DNA of 64,000 bases from the NCBI GenBank assembly GCA_016946835.1, contig JACVTC010000088.1, positions 510,001-574,000 on the forward strand, given 5' to 3'. The stretch comes from Neocallimastix lanati (nom. inval.). Taxonomy: Eukaryota; Neocallimastigomycota; Neocallimastigomycetes; Neocallimastigales; Neocallimastigaceae. The notes beneath the pieces were generated by a model that was given only the letters and a program-made list of their open reading frames with translations, was not told the DNA's origin and did no database searches. Position numbers and translations under genes: made by a program. Positions 1-13,436 of this stretch are shown piece after piece; positions within the stretch are counted from its first letter, which is position 1; the number at the start of each line of letters is the position of its first letter.

Positions 1-190
1 CAATGATCAACAATATCTTTTAGATAATATAGAATCTAATGTAATTGACATATCAACTAATATTGATAATGCTAATTCAGAACTTCGTATAGCAACTAAT
101 CATCAAAAAAAGGCAAGACAGAAGATGTTCTATCTAATTCTTATTGCTATTCTTGTTGGATTAATACTACTAATAGCAGTTATATCATAA
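1..190 (+). CDS. Qa-SNARE (syntaxin, Pep12/syntaxin-7-like), C-terminal end only
   Basis: Partial gene entering from the left edge. The frame from base 2 gives 62 residues and a TAA at 188-190. The visible part is the second half of a SNARE helix (LLDNIESNV, then a run of NANSEL and ATNHQKKARQKM), followed directly by a roughly 19-residue hydrophobic tail anchor (FYLILIAILVGLILLIAVIS) at the extreme C-terminus. This is the classic end of a tail-anchored syntaxin. The NIESNV, NAN-EL and QKKAR-KM arrangement is typical of endosomal/vacuolar Qa-SNAREs (Pep12, Vam3, syntaxin 7), which drive membrane fusion. The zero-layer glutamine and the N-terminal Habc domain lie outside the window, so the exact subfamily is inferred. 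The gene converges with the membrane-protein gene ending at 1261. Confidence 0.85.
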   Translation, partial: NDQQYLLDNIESNVIDISTNIDNANSELRIATNHQKKARQKMFYLILIAILVGLILLIAVIS

Positions 191-428
191 GATTATAGTA
201 TAACAAAATAAAATAAAATTCTATCCTTTCCAAATTTGTTAACTTTTTTATATAAACTTTTTTTTTTTTTTTTTTTTTTGATACATATATTTATATAGTA
301 ATACAAATATTTTTATTTTATTATTTAAATATTATATAATATAATGTTATATACATTAGTTAAACATTTAATATTATTTTATAAAATAAAAAAATAATTA
401 TTTTATCAAAAAAATTTTTAATATACTT

Positions 429-468
<40 letters not shown>

Positions 469-587
469 TATAATGTATATTAATATAGTAAAATAAAGTG
501 AAATAATAAATATAATAATTATTTAATAGTAATAATGATTTAAAATCATATATTTAAAAGTGAAAAATAAACAAAACTAAAAAATAT

Positions 588-631
<44 letters not shown>

Positions 632-872
632 AAGAAAAATAAATAACAATAATAATAATATTGATAATAATAACAATAAATTCCAAAAAAAGATATTTTT
701 TAAATATATAATAATATTTCAAATATTACAATTAATTATAATAATAATAATATATTATATTGTAATAATTTTATTATCAAAAATATTAACAATTATTATA
801 ATTATTTCTAAAAAATTCCTTTAAATAATATAGTTCTTTTTTAATAATTAAATATTATTTTAAAAAAAATAA

Positions 873-913
<41 letters not shown>

Positions 914-973
914 TTATATTAACATTAATTATAAATATTTTAAAAAATCTATTAAAAAACTTAGTTAAATATT

Positions 974-1010
<37 letters not shown>

Positions 1011-1260
1011 ATAAAAAAAAAATAATAAAATAAAATAATAAAAAGATATTACAATAAATTCTGTTTTAAGTGTAATGTATAATGTTCATAATAATAATGA
1101 CAATAAAATAAATTGCAAACATATTTATACTTTCAATTTTAAAAGTTAAAGTGTAATATATATATATTTATAAATACATAATATCATAATATGTATATAA
1201 TAATATAAAAATATAGAATAATATTTTGATTGTGAAGATATATATGTTCTTCAATAATAA
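191..1260. other. Intergenic, AT-rich, convergent 3' ends
   Basis: About 1.07 kb between two convergent genes. It holds long A and T homopolymers (for example near 260-279, 436-465, 590-628 and 979-1006) and short AT/ATA runs. An A5T-type repeat lies at 882-907. I see no gene in it. Confidence 0.7.
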
Positions 1261-4200
1261 TTATTCTAATTTTCCATTTTCTAAAAAGCTTTAATAATTA
1301 AATAAAATATAAATATAAAGAATAAAATTAAAATATAATATTATAATTATAAATTATATATATATTATACATACTTTTTAACTTTAGGTGAAGAATTGTA
1401 TATAGATGATGGAATAGAGAATGTAATATTTGTTAATGAATCCATTACTCGCAATTGTCTTTTAATTGGTCTTGAAATAAAAATGAAAAACGTAACAAAA
1501 ATAAGGAATGATGATACTCCATGAATTAATAATGTGATCTTGATATATTTCTTTGCCTCATCAAGTAGATATTGAGTTCCTAAACTATTCATTTGATCTA
1601 TATGGCCTGTAATATCATAGGATAATGCCATTAATATACTGATATATATACTCTCTCTTATTTCAGAATTTGCCAGTAAAGTTTCTGATTGATTCATAAT
1701 ATTATATTTACATGAAGGTGCATTGTTTATAAATTCATTAAGTTTATTCAAATATTCAACCATTAAATAATCAATTGGTGATTCAGAAAGTTCCTTTGTA
1801 TATACTATTTATTTCATTTATTTACATAAATAAATATTAAATATGAATAAACCTCTTATAAATGTATATTATTAGAATTATAATATTTATATTAAAGTAT
1901 AATAAATATATTACAGTCTGAAAACATTCTTTCTTCACATGTTGAAATAACTATTGCACCTCTAACACATCCAGGATTATGATTTAAAGATTCAAAAATA
2001 TCATATTGAGAAGATGATTTTCCTCCATATTTTCCATTCTTAAGATCATTTTCAAGTTTCTAATTATTTTCATATTTTTAAAGCATTTTTTGATTAATAT
2101 ACTTCGTTTTTGCTATATATCTAAATTTATGTATTATTAATTTAATAATATATTTAAGACTAACCGATAATTTATCATATGTTTCAGTTAATAAGGCTAA
2201 TTCTTCTCCTTCGCTAAAATAATACCTATCTTTTAAATATATTTCCATATCATAAAGATTTACTGACGCTATATAATATGAACGTTTTGTCTTTTTTAAA
2301 TAACATCATTAATAATCAGAAATGCTTATCAATTTTTATATATATAATATATCATTATATTAAATAGAATTATATAATAAATCTTTTAAATTTACTTTTA
2401 ATAAAAGTAAATTTATAGAAAAAAAAAAAAAAAAAAAAAAAAAACTAACAGAATTTACTAAAAAATTAATTAAATTTTGACATTCCGGTTTAAATAACTA
2501 ATATATATATATATGTATATAAATTTTATATATTATTATAAATATTTTAAAATGTATTTTATAATGATAATAATAATTTAAATTATAATTATAAAAACAT
2601 ACAAAAACAGTCATAAACGGAAGAAGTAAAAATAGAGAGACCAATAAACAATATGATATAAATAAATATTTCAGCTTTTTTGAGCTATTATGTTTCCTCT
2701 TTAATTCTTTTTTAAATAAACCCTCATCTTCTACATCATAATTCTCACACATTTCTTGAATTTGATCCATATAATCATTAGATTGATCATTAAAATATTC
2801 TAAAAATTATTATTTTTTAAAATGTAATATTTACATAAAAAAATTTTTTAATAATAATAATTATAATAATAATAATAATAATAATGATGATGATGATGAT
2901 GATAAAATTTTATATTTATTATAATTTATATTTAAATTACTTGATGGAAGTGTTTTGTATATACTAATGATTTCCTTTACGAAATTATAACTTTTATCTG
3001 TATATGGTTTTATAACTATTATTTTTTATATAATTTGATATATTATAAATTTTAATACAATATTATAAATAATTAATTCAAAAAAAAAAAAAAAAAAAAA
3101 GTTTTTTTATGTTAAGTCATTACTTTTTAAAATAGTAAAAGTCATAAAAATAGCAACTATTCCCATAATAACATAAAACATTAGTTCATGTTGTTTAACT
3201 GTGTCACTAATATTTTCATTTGTAGTATCTAATGAATCCATAAATAATTGCCCAAATTGACCCTTAGAATTTGCTATAATAATTAATTTTTTTATTTTTT
3301 ATTTTTAAATGAATTAATTAAAAATAAACGTATAAATGCTTATTTATATTTATTTATCCAAAATATTTATTAAAATCATACATGCAAAAAATCTAATAAT
3401 TAATATATAAATGTAATTTAATAAAATTAATTAATTAGCTTTTAGTAATACCTTTTTTTTATTACATTTAATTTAATAATAATTATTTAAAAAAATATAT
3501 TTATTACCTAATATTTTTTTCATGAAGATATTCCGGTGTTAAGATAGATGTTCTATTTACTACAAATTATATTTATTTATTTATTTATTTATTTATTTAT
3601 TAAATAAACATTTATATTTAAATTTCAAAATCTTTATTTTAAACATTTTAAATTATATATATATATATATATATATATAATTACAGCCATCAACAACAAT
3701 TTGAGCTTTTCTATAAATTTTCATCATAGCTTTATAGAAACTTTGATCTTTAATATCATCAATAACACCATTATAAATAGGATTTATTGTATAAAACCCT
3801 TTGGATTGAGTAGAATGGAAAGTATAAATTACAGGGAAATATACTTCGTCTAAGTATTCTAAATTTTTTTTAATAGTTCCAGTAAATGGAAATAAGGATG
3901 GATTAATTCCACTTGCTGCCATTAAACTTAAAAGTCTAATAGCACTTTTAATTTGACTAACAATTACAGGTGACTCAGCTGCAACAAAGAAGAAACTAAG
4001 ATTTGAAATAACGTTTTCAAATGAAGTTATATATATATAATTACTTTATTTTTTTTTAAATAAGAAATTTTTTTTTAGTATATTATGATTTTTATTTTTT
4101 TTATATATTCATTATATTAATAATTTATTTATAAAAAATATAAAAATATAAAAATTTTATTCATACCCAAAAATACCAATTAAAACAGCAATGGTAGTTA

Positions 4201-5490
4201 ATATTTCCACAACGTTTAATAATTTATATAACGGTTCCTGGCATCTATGTAACATATTTTTCCTATTATATTTTTTTTTAAATTTTGTGATGCAAATTAT
4301 TTAATATATATTCATTCGTTTATATATAATAATAAACTAATATTTTATGCGTACTTTAATAATTTTGATTTTCTACTTTCCATATCACTATTCATTGATG
4401 ACATCATTTCTGATCTTTCATAACCACTGGCATATTTATTTGTTTTATCCACTTCCTCTTCATCTTTTGTATCCTACATCAATTAAAATATTAATATAAA
4501 AATATATACATATAATTATTCATTTTTATATAAAAAAAAAATAGTTCTTGCTTTAAAAAAAATATTATTTACCTCATTTTCTTCAAGCATTTGAATATAT
4601 TGTTCCTATAATTATTTTATTAAAGTAATATTTAATATTAATTAAATATGATATTAATGGATTTATAATAATATACTCTTAATAATACTTACAGCTAAGT
4701 CTCCTCTGTTCTATATATACATTAATAGATTTATAAAAATTTTAAAAAGTATATAAATATATCAATAATAATCAAATATAAATTATCAATGTAAATTTTT
4801 TATTAAAAGTTACCATAGAGTTTCTTAAGAATAATATATACAGTTCTAATGATTCTTTTGAATAATTAAAATCTATCACATATTTTTTAAAATGATTTTC
4901 ACCTCTACTTAAAATATCAGTTAAATTATCATTAATTACCATAGCATTTTCAATATCAGAAGGTGAATCTAAAGTTCTTAATGCATTCATTAAATTTTTT
5001 AAAGAATTTAATGCAGCTATATGATATTGAATGGAGACATTTCTTATTTGACTTAATTCAAAATCTAAAGCACTTTATAGATTTGATTTATTTTAATTTT
5101 TGTATTTTAACCATAAAATAAAATAAAAATTAATAATTAATAAATTTATTTGTTAATAATAATTACTTATTATCTCCTGAACCATCGTTACAACTTTTCA
5201 AATGTGATCTATCCAACTCATATATATATATAGCATTAAATATTAAAAATCTTGAAAAAAAGGTTTTAGATAAATTAGCACATTTAAGTAACACTTTTTC
5301 TGATAACTGATCTACTCTTTTTAATAATTCGTCAGCATCAGTACTTAAAAAGCATTTTTTATTTATTGATACAAATTTTCTTATGCCATGAAGAAAATAC
5401 CAATATTGCATATAAATCTATTTATTAATATTTATTATATTTATATTAATAAATTTCATATTTCATTATTATTATGATAAGAATAATAAC

Positions 5491-5556
<66 letters not shown>

Positions 5557-5628
5557 TTTTTTCAATAACTAATATACCTCTGGGGATCTTTCAAATTGAC
5601 TTATTCTATATATTAAATTATAAATTAA

Positions 5629-5685
<57 letters not shown>

Positions 5686-6036
5686 TATATTAATAAGCAT
5701 TTAATTAATAAATTAGTATAAATTGTTATGAAAATAGTGACCCTTCTTTAAATAAACTATTGACCAAATAAAATGAATTAATTGAGCGATTATTCCTATA
5801 AATTTAAATAATTATATTATTAATAAAAAATTAAAATTTAACAATTATATTGTGAAACATTACATAATTATATTTATTATTATAGTTTACATTATAAACT
5901 TAGATACATAGGCACAATCATATGGTTTATTATAAACTTTTTCCTTTTTAACGATCTTCCTTTGAGTAACTTTAATTAAAAAATATATATATTAGTAATA
6001 ATTAAAATAAATTAATATATTTGTTTTAAAAAAAAT

Positions 6037-6068
<32 letters not shown>

Positions 6069-8320
6069 TATAATGATGATATTATTTATTGTTTATAATA
6101 ATTAAAATATACCAATTGTTTCTATTGATTGTGTTTCTTCATCATTAACATTTTCCATTTCAAGTTGTTCTTTCAATCTACTAATTACATGTTGTTGATT
6201 ATATTTGTTTTCAATTTTTGTAAATACTTTATTACAATACCAATTAAAGAAAAGGTTATTTAAAAACCATCCTATTATGAATCCAATTACAGAAAGTCCA
6301 ATGAAAATCGGATATATTAATTTTATTTTAGTTATTGTGAAAAAAATATATATTAAAGTTGAAAATGCCATAGAAAACCAAATTGCCGAATAAAAACAAT
6401 TCATCTTTTTATTATAATATATTTGATTATTATAATGATCATACAATAAATATGTAAATCCAGCAAACATAATAATCGAAGATATATATTGATTTTTAAA
6501 ATAAACTTGGAAAAGCATTATATTTAATACCTATATATTAATTATAATGAAAATTAAAATTTTATTAGAAAAAAAAATTTTTTGGTAATGTAACTAATTA
6601 TTAATTTTTTATTTGTATTTTACTTCAACTAAAATAACTCTTCTATAAGTAATTATTGTTTTATTTGAATATACAGCATTTCTATCTTTATTTAGAGGAA
6701 TGTATGTTTGAGCAAAATATGTTACCTGTCATATAATTAATATTAATAATGTGAAGAGAAAAAAATTAATCTTTAACTTAAAAAGAATATATATATATAT
6801 ATACATATTTATATATATTTTATATATTACAACGTATGAAAAAGATAAATAAAAGAATAACCCTGTTAATGATGCTATAATACTAATATTATATATTATT
6901 AATAATATAATTTATTAATATTAAATTATTATATCTTAAATATATTATTATTATATATACATTTTTGCATGATAATTATTAAAACATATATATTCTATAT
7001 TATTATCATTGTCATCTTTATTCCTTGAGCAATTTAAAAATTCAAACAAAGAGAAAAGAACTTTTTATATATAGATAAAGAGAAAAAAAAAATAAAGATG
7101 TTTTAGTCTTATATTAAAAAAATTTAATAAAAATTTTATACAATTATTACCTGGTATGAAGAAAATCCTTTAATTTTATAAATTTATTATAATATATTTT
7201 AATATATATATATATTAGAATGAAATTTTAATAATTTTTAAAAGTTCTATTTTATTTTATTACCTTTGCATAGTGAAAATAATAAAAGAGTTTATCTAAA
7301 AAAAATAAAACATATATGTTAAATATTAAGTATTTTGAAAAAAAAAATAAAAAAGAAAACTTTTTTTCTGTATTAATGAATACCTTATACAAAACTTCGG
7401 GAAATTTTCTTCAATAATTTATCAATATATTTATTTCAAAACATTCCAGAAATTTAAAAAAAAAAAAAAAAACCTGTTATAAAAAAAATTTTTTTTTTTA
7501 AAATTTATATCTAAATAAATAGTAATTTACCTTGCAATAAATCCAAGTATTAAATATAAAACTAAATTAATATATTTAACAATTAATACAATTTAGTATG
7601 CGCGTGAAGTATAATATAAAAATTCACATTTATATTATATAAAATGATAATTATTTACTGAAAAAAATATATATTAGCATAACCCCAGATTCTGCTATAA
7701 TCAAAGAAACAACTTTTATATAATAATATTTTATTGGATTTTAATATTATTACAAAAAAAATTATATTAACAAGATATATATTAAGCATATATGATTACA
7801 TTGGTTCACCATATTTCTAAATGTAAAAACAGATGTTGGATAATAAATGGAATCAGGTAGATTTGGAAAATAATCAATGTTATAAAATATTGAAACTACT
7901 TGAAAAGCTATTATATATTTAAATTAGTTTTATAACTATATATTATTTTATTATAATAAGATATTATTCATTATTCATTACTTTCAATCATCATGTATAA
8001 ATATTCAATAACTTTTGGAAAATCATTTTTCTTATTTAGAGATTCAAAATAATGAAAAAAACTAAGCTTTATTATTATTAATTTAAATAAATAATAAAAT
8101 ATTAATAAATCAAACCAAACGTGTTTTAAATAAAGATATACATATTTATTTATACTATCAGAACATTCATAGTATAATTTTAATGAAATTAATTAAACAT
8201 TACTTCATATTTTTTTAAATTCAAAGATGACTGAATATTAAATACATCTTTATTGTTTTTTTTATTTTGTTCTTCAGACCGACTATCTTCAGAATTACTA
8301 TGTTCATTGTTCACTTCCAT
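1261..8320 (-). CDS. Multi-pass membrane protein, TmcB/TmcC ('tiny macrocysts')-like, intron-rich
   Basis: One long gene split into many short exons (probably about 20) by 50-200-bp AT-rich introns. The start is ATG at 8320 (MEVNNEHSNSEDSRSEE). Exon 1 is 8204-8320 and exon 2 is 7982-8066, joining as LKKYE/LSFFHYFESLNKK. The last exon, 1261-1288, adds the peptide FLENGKLE and a stop after the exon ending at 1375. In order, the protein has an acidic N-terminus, several membrane helices (coding blocks around 7.8-6.1 kb), a soluble helical region (5411-4770, including FFSRFLIFNAIYIYELD and a TPR-like stretch GENHFKKYVIDFN..LELYILFLRNS), an acidic/serine linker (about 4.6-4.38 kb), then more helices (4.2-2.5 kb and 1.76-1.37 kb). 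This order matches the large TmcB/TmcC-type proteins common in gut fungi, named after a Dictyostelium mating locus. Family assignment is from memory of the architecture. The molecular function is unknown. Internal exon limits need transcript data. Confidence 0.7.
5478..5552. repeat. (AAT)n microsatellite in an intron
   Basis: About 25 AAT/ATA units within an intron of the large membrane-protein gene. It is followed at 5632-5689 by a 38-base A run joined to an (AT)n run in the next intron. Confidence 0.8.
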
Positions 8321-9997
8321 TTTTACAATTTAATAAAATTATTTAAATCAACTTAATTGGGAAAAGAAAAAAATAATAATAATAATAATAATAATAAATA
8401 ATACTAATAAAAAACAAATAATAAAAAAAAGATAAAAAAAAGTATAGAAAAATATCTAAATTAAATAAAAAAAAGATAAAAAATAAAGAAAAATATCTAA
8501 ATTAAATAAAAAAAAAAAAAAAAAAAAAAAAAGATAAAAAAGTAAAGAAAATTAAATAAAAAAAAATTTTTTTTTTTAAAGTTAATTTATAATTTAATTA
8601 AAACTGTTAAGTCTTTCATTGTAATTTTTCAAAACTTTATATAAAAAAAACTTTAATTATAATAGTAATTAGTTAAAATTATATATTTAAAAAAAAAAAA
8701 AAAAAAAAAAATACTTCATTTTAATATTATTTGTTAATCTTAAATTTCAGGAAATAAAATTTAAATTTTTTTTTATAATTAATTTAATAAAAAACATAAA
8801 GATCTTTCATTTTAATTTTTCTAAACTTATAAAAAAAACCTAAATTTTACTAATAATGAATATAAATAAAATATTTACAAAAAAAAAAATACTTCATTTT
8901 ATTTAATATTATTTGTTAATCTTAAATTTCAGGAAATAAAATTTAAATTTTTTTTATAATTAATTTAATGAATAACATAATGATCTTTCATTTTAATTTT
9001 TCTAAACTTATAAAAAAAAAACCTAAATTTTACTAATAATAAATATAAATAAAATATTTAAAAAAAAAAAATTACTTCATTTTAATAAATTTCAGAAAAA
9101 TAAAATAATTTATTTAAACCCCGTTAAAATTTTTAAATTTATAAAAATAAAAAAGATAAAACTCTAAAATTATTAAAAATCTCAAATGAATAAAAAGTAA
9201 TATTTAAAATTTATTTCAATTTTTAAATATGTATATATTAAAGTTATTTATATTATTTAAACATGTAAAAAAAATGATATTTTTTAAAATAATGAAACTT
9301 ATTTTATCAAATCTATTTTATTTTTTAATATATATATGTTACATTTACTATTAATCTAAAATTCTTTATTAAAGTATTAAGAACTAAATAATATATTTAT
9401 ATTAAAATAATCAGTAATCTTTATAAATTCATTAAAGTACCATATCTCATATTAAGTATTATTTACACTTTTATAAATATATTCATTATTTTTTTATTAA
9501 TTATGTTAATAGTATTTTGATATTATTACTTTAAATTTCTTATATTTTCATTTAAATATTTTATGGAAGGTGTGTATTTCTCAAATTATGGCTTAAAAAT
9601 TTTTTAAAAAATAAACATATAAATAAATAAAATAAATAAATAAATAATAAAAATTAAATAAATAAAAAAATAAGTATGTTAAAAATGTTTTATTTTTAGT
9701 TTTATATTATTATTAAAATTTTAATATAATATTGATATTGATATTAATAATAAAAAAAATATATATATATTGATATTGATAATATAAAAACTAAATAATA
9801 TTGATATTAATAAAAAAAATACTATATATTGATATTGATATTAATAAAAAAAATAACTATTATCAAATGGAATAGTTTTAATTATAATTTAGAATTATTT
9901 TAATTATAATTTAATTTATAAAAAAACTGAAAAATAATATCTTTTAAAATTATAATCTTAATTAATAAAGGTTATAAAAATATTAATTTATAAAAAA
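8321..9997. other. Intergenic, AT-rich, upstream of the membrane-protein gene
   Basis: This holds an (AAT)n tract at 8371-8398, the imperfect tandem repeat at about 8560-9100 (listed separately), and short TTGATATTGATA-type runs at 9730-9845. No coding region is visible. Confidence 0.6.
8560..9100. repeat. Imperfect tandem repeat, unit about 182 bp
   Basis: The anchor TAAATTTCAG recurs at 8741, 8923 and 9086. Between the first two, long stretches agree: GATCTTTCATTTTAATTTTTC, CTAAACTTATAAAAAAAACC and TTTTACTAATAAT. A more diverged, shortened copy precedes them from about 8600. Spacing is 182 and then 163 bp. It is non-coding and of unknown origin. Confidence 0.8.
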
Positions 9998-11388
9998 TTA
10001 GTATTTTATATTATTTAAATGAATTAAACAATCGTACCATAATTCAACTATATCATCATCATTTCATCCAATACAAATTAATTTTTCTTCCTTATTTTTA
10101 TAACATTCAATTAAAGCCTTAATTTCATCAATTCTATTAATATTTTTATTTTTTTTTTAAAAATAAAACCCCTAATTCTCTTTTCGTGATCATTATACGA
10201 TAAGGCTTCTTCTTTCTTTAATGCTATTATTAATTTATAAAGAGTAAGTTTTTTTTGGGAAAAGATTATTTAAATAACTATTAAAAGATTCTGATGCATT
10301 ATTTGTAATGTGTTCTATATTATTATAATAATTCCAGTTATTTGCATAATATTTATTTAAATAGTTGATATTAAAATATTCTAAAAATTCTAAACAATTA
10401 TTATATTTATTTTTTTTTTTCCTAATGTATTTTTTATTTTTGAGTAAATGCGTGGTATATAAATAGGGTTAATAAATGGAAAATTCGAAATAACTCAATA
10501 ATAAGTATATAAATTATTATTATTATCAATTTCATTAGAATATAATCTGTTTTTTTGAATTTCTAATGATCTTTTAAAGTACCAAACACAATATTTGATA
10601 TTTATATAAGGAAAAAAATTTTTTTTCTGTATTTGAAATGCCTTTTTCAAAGTCACAATGAAAATTAATTGGAAAAATAACTATATTGTTACTAAATTTA
10701 CTTGCATTTTTTTTTATTTCTATAAATAATGTTTCGTAAATGGATTGTTTTTATCTTTTAATATTGAAATAGAAGTAGTGTAAAAACTATTTATTTTTTC
10801 ATCATATGTTCTAGTAATGAACACTTGATAACTAAATTTTGGCGCAATATAAAATATACCATCTACAAATATATCTTCATTATATTATGTGAATAGATTT
10901 GCTTGGAATGTGGATCGAAAAATTATTAAATTAGGATTTTTGAATATCATAAAATTTTCACCATTTTCTGTTTTATAACATTCTGATTCTTCTTGAATTT
11001 CTTCAAAAGTTGTTATCATGGAGTTAAATTCAGGACATATTAATCTCATGTCTTGAGAAATTTCATTAAATATACGCTTTGGTCTAATATCCAAAGAAAA
11101 AGGACTTTTTCTTATTGTTTTTTTAATTGTATATTTTACTACTGATTTAGATGTTTCGTATTCTTTTTCAAGATGATTATGTAAACTTTCATATTTTAAA
11201 AACACCATCTTATCGTTTAAAATAATAAAAGATTTACGTTTATTTGAAGTTCTATACTCAGTGCATCTATATACCTTTGAATTATCTTTCTTTTCATTTG
11301 AAAAATTAAATTTATATTTTCTGTTAATAATAATTTATTTTTTTTCTTGATTTGTTTCACTTTTTTCAATTTTAATATTTTCCTCCAT
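9998..11388 (-). pseudogene. MULE-type transposase with N-terminal FLYWCH zinc finger, broken
   Basis: The reading starts at ATG 11388 (MEENIKIEKSE) and ends at TAA 9998-10000, with stops and frameshifts in between. The N-terminus shows a FLYWCH-like pattern (YKFNFS..VYRCTEYR...ESLHNHLEKE, about 11330-11160). The middle open part (11208-10885) is the linker region of such transposases. Next come blocks typical of the Mutator-like (MULE) transposase core: VDGIFYIAPKFSYQVF at about 10870-10820, FHCDFEKG at about 10665-10640, and NNASESFNSYLNNLF at about 10310-10265. The tail ends DCLIHLNNIKY. Visible breaks include an in-frame stop after ESE, another after FQANLFT, and a TGA in the tail. It therefore looks dead. 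A second, shorter copy of the 3' part lies at about 17000-17359 on the other strand. The protein would cut and paste a DNA transposon with inverted repeats, but no matching termini were found directly beside it. Confidence 0.75.
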
Positions 11389-11614
11389 AAATTTTTTGAT
11401 AATAAATAAATTTATTATATAGATTTTAATAGTGTCAATAAAATGATTTTATTTTTAATATTTAAAAAAATAAAATTATAATAATATATTTAGTAATTTA
11501 GTAATTTATTATTTATATTTAATTATTTATTATTCAGAATAAATAATATGTAATTTTTTAATATTATATTACTTTCATTAATATTTATTTTAAATAAAAA
11601 ATATTATTTACAAT

Positions 11615-12060
11615 ATGCAAAGAGAACTCATTAACAATGATTTCTATAATCAATATAATTTTTTGCCTACTAGAAAATTGGATAGAGATAACTATTCAAT
11701 ATGGGCTTTAGAATTATACACATTAATGTGTGCAAATGGAATGAAATTCTATGTGGATACCAAAAAAAGTAGAAATATACTTCAAGTTTTAATTTCAATT
11801 TTCCATGCTCTCTAAGTTTGGCATAAGAAAGTTAGAAATATTTTTAATAAGAACATCAAATGTATTAAAGTAAATAATGGTACAGAGTTCATAAACAGTA
11901 ATTTTAGTTTATTTTGTGACAATACTATTATATATCAAACTACAGTATCAATTAACCTTCAACAAAACTTTTAACAATAATCTTACCTGCTGTTTTCTGG
12001 TTACCTTAAGATATTTGGAAATTCTTTCAGAGCTAACACTTCTACTTCTGAGATTCCTCA
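11615..12060 (+). pseudogene. Ty1/Copia retrotransposon relic: Gag start joined to integrase
   Basis: An open stretch, 11615-11815, begins as a Copia Gag (FLPTRKLDRDNYSIWALELY, the usual 'L-x-x-x-N-Y-x-x-W' start). After a stop it runs straight into integrase-core sequence: VWHKKVRNIFNKN, then IKCIKVNNGTEFINSNF and YQTTVSINLQQN. That is the DNGTEF/PQQNG region of Copia integrases. The middle of Gag, the protease and the reverse transcriptase are missing, so this is an internally deleted and truncated copy. The aspartate of the DNGTEF motif is replaced by asparagine. No LTRs are seen. Confidence 0.75.
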
Positions 12061-12245
12061 AGTTAAAATTTAATACTTTGAATACTTAATTTAAAATTAA
12101 ATTAAACTTGCTTTACAATTTGGAATATATTTAAAAATATTTAAAATATTTAAAGAATATTTTTTTTCTATATTTTCAAGATATAGAAGCCTTTTTAAAA
12201 TTTAGTAAATAAATTAATAAATAATTTTAAATTAGTGTTAAAAAT

Positions 12246-12805
12246 ATTTTTATGGGAGAGTTGCATTTCGCCAAGTTAATGATAAAATTTTTAAAATTAA
12301 AACTTTTTTAATAATATTTATTTAATAAAAATTCAAAAAATGTTTTTTTATAATTTTTTATAATATATACAATATTATTTTAATATTATTTTTACAAATA
12401 ATATATTTTTAATACTTTGTAAAATAGTAATAAAATAATTATTTATAATATTTAATTATAAAAATATATTTAATTAAAAAGATATATTTTAATATTTTTT
12501 AAAATATTTATATATATATAAATTATTTTTAATTATAACAGTATATTTTTTACAAAATATAAATTTATACTGTTATTTTATTATTTAATACTTATTTATT
12601 TATTTATATATTTATTTAAATATATATATAAAGATATCTGTATATGAAAAAAAAATTTTTTTTAAATATCCATATTAATAATATTTTAATTTATTTATTA
12701 TTTATTCATTTAATAATTTTCAATTGGCGAAATGTAACTTGGAGAAATGAAACTTTTTTAATACGCCATTTTCTCTCTTTTGGCAAAATACCCAACTCTC
12801 ATTTG
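12246..12805. mobile_element. MITE, 'AGAGTTGCATTTCGCC' terminal-repeat family
   Basis: The left end reads GGGAGAGTTGCATTTCGCCA (about 12253). The right end, reversed, reads ATGAGAGTTGGGTATTTTGC (about 12800), preceded by further GGCGAAATG-type motifs (12725-12760). The interior is non-coding AT-rich DNA with inverted symmetry, including ATATTTTAAT-type blocks on both arms. A relative with the same end motif lies at 33048-33755 and a single end at 19422-19490. The 62-codon open frame inside it is not a gene. Confidence 0.65.
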
Positions 12806-12829
12806 ATATTATTTATTAAAATTATTTAT

Positions 12830-12853
12830 TAATTAATTAATTAATTAATTAAT

Positions 12854-12928
<75 letters not shown>

Positions 12929-12934
12929 TTTGAT
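12830..12934. repeat. (TTAA)n / (TTTA)n tetranucleotide repeat
   Basis: About 100 bases of ATTA units switching to ATTT units, directly beside the right end of the preceding MITE. Confidence 0.9.
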
Positions 12935-13436
12935 GAATTATAATTCAATTTCAAAAGTTTCAATAATTTACAATAATTCAGTTGTAACTATTAAATAATA
13001 ACATAACAAATAATATTAAATTTTAAAATTAGATACTAGATTAATTCAATTAATTAAAGTTAACCTATTAAAATAATGTAGTCACATGTTTGGTAATATT
13101 GAATTATATAATATTTATTATATTATTCAATTAATAATTATCTTTTATTAATTAATATAATATTATATTTTTAATTTTTATTTATATTAATATTTTATAT
13201 TGAGATCTTAAATTTGATATTGAACCTATATTATTATTATTATCTTATTTTATATTCATATTAAAATTAATATGTTTGTTTAATTGTAATAATAATTATA
13301 GTAATAATTAATAATTCCGTTAAATGAATATGTAATAAAATATTGATAATTAAATAATAATAAACTTTATAATAAATATTAATAATAAATTTTAGTAATT
13401 ACAGTGTTTTAAATAATATTTAAATAATAAAATAAT

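Noticed and set aside
6205-6393. 62-codon plus-strand frame
   Set aside because: Lies opposite an exon of the membrane-protein gene.
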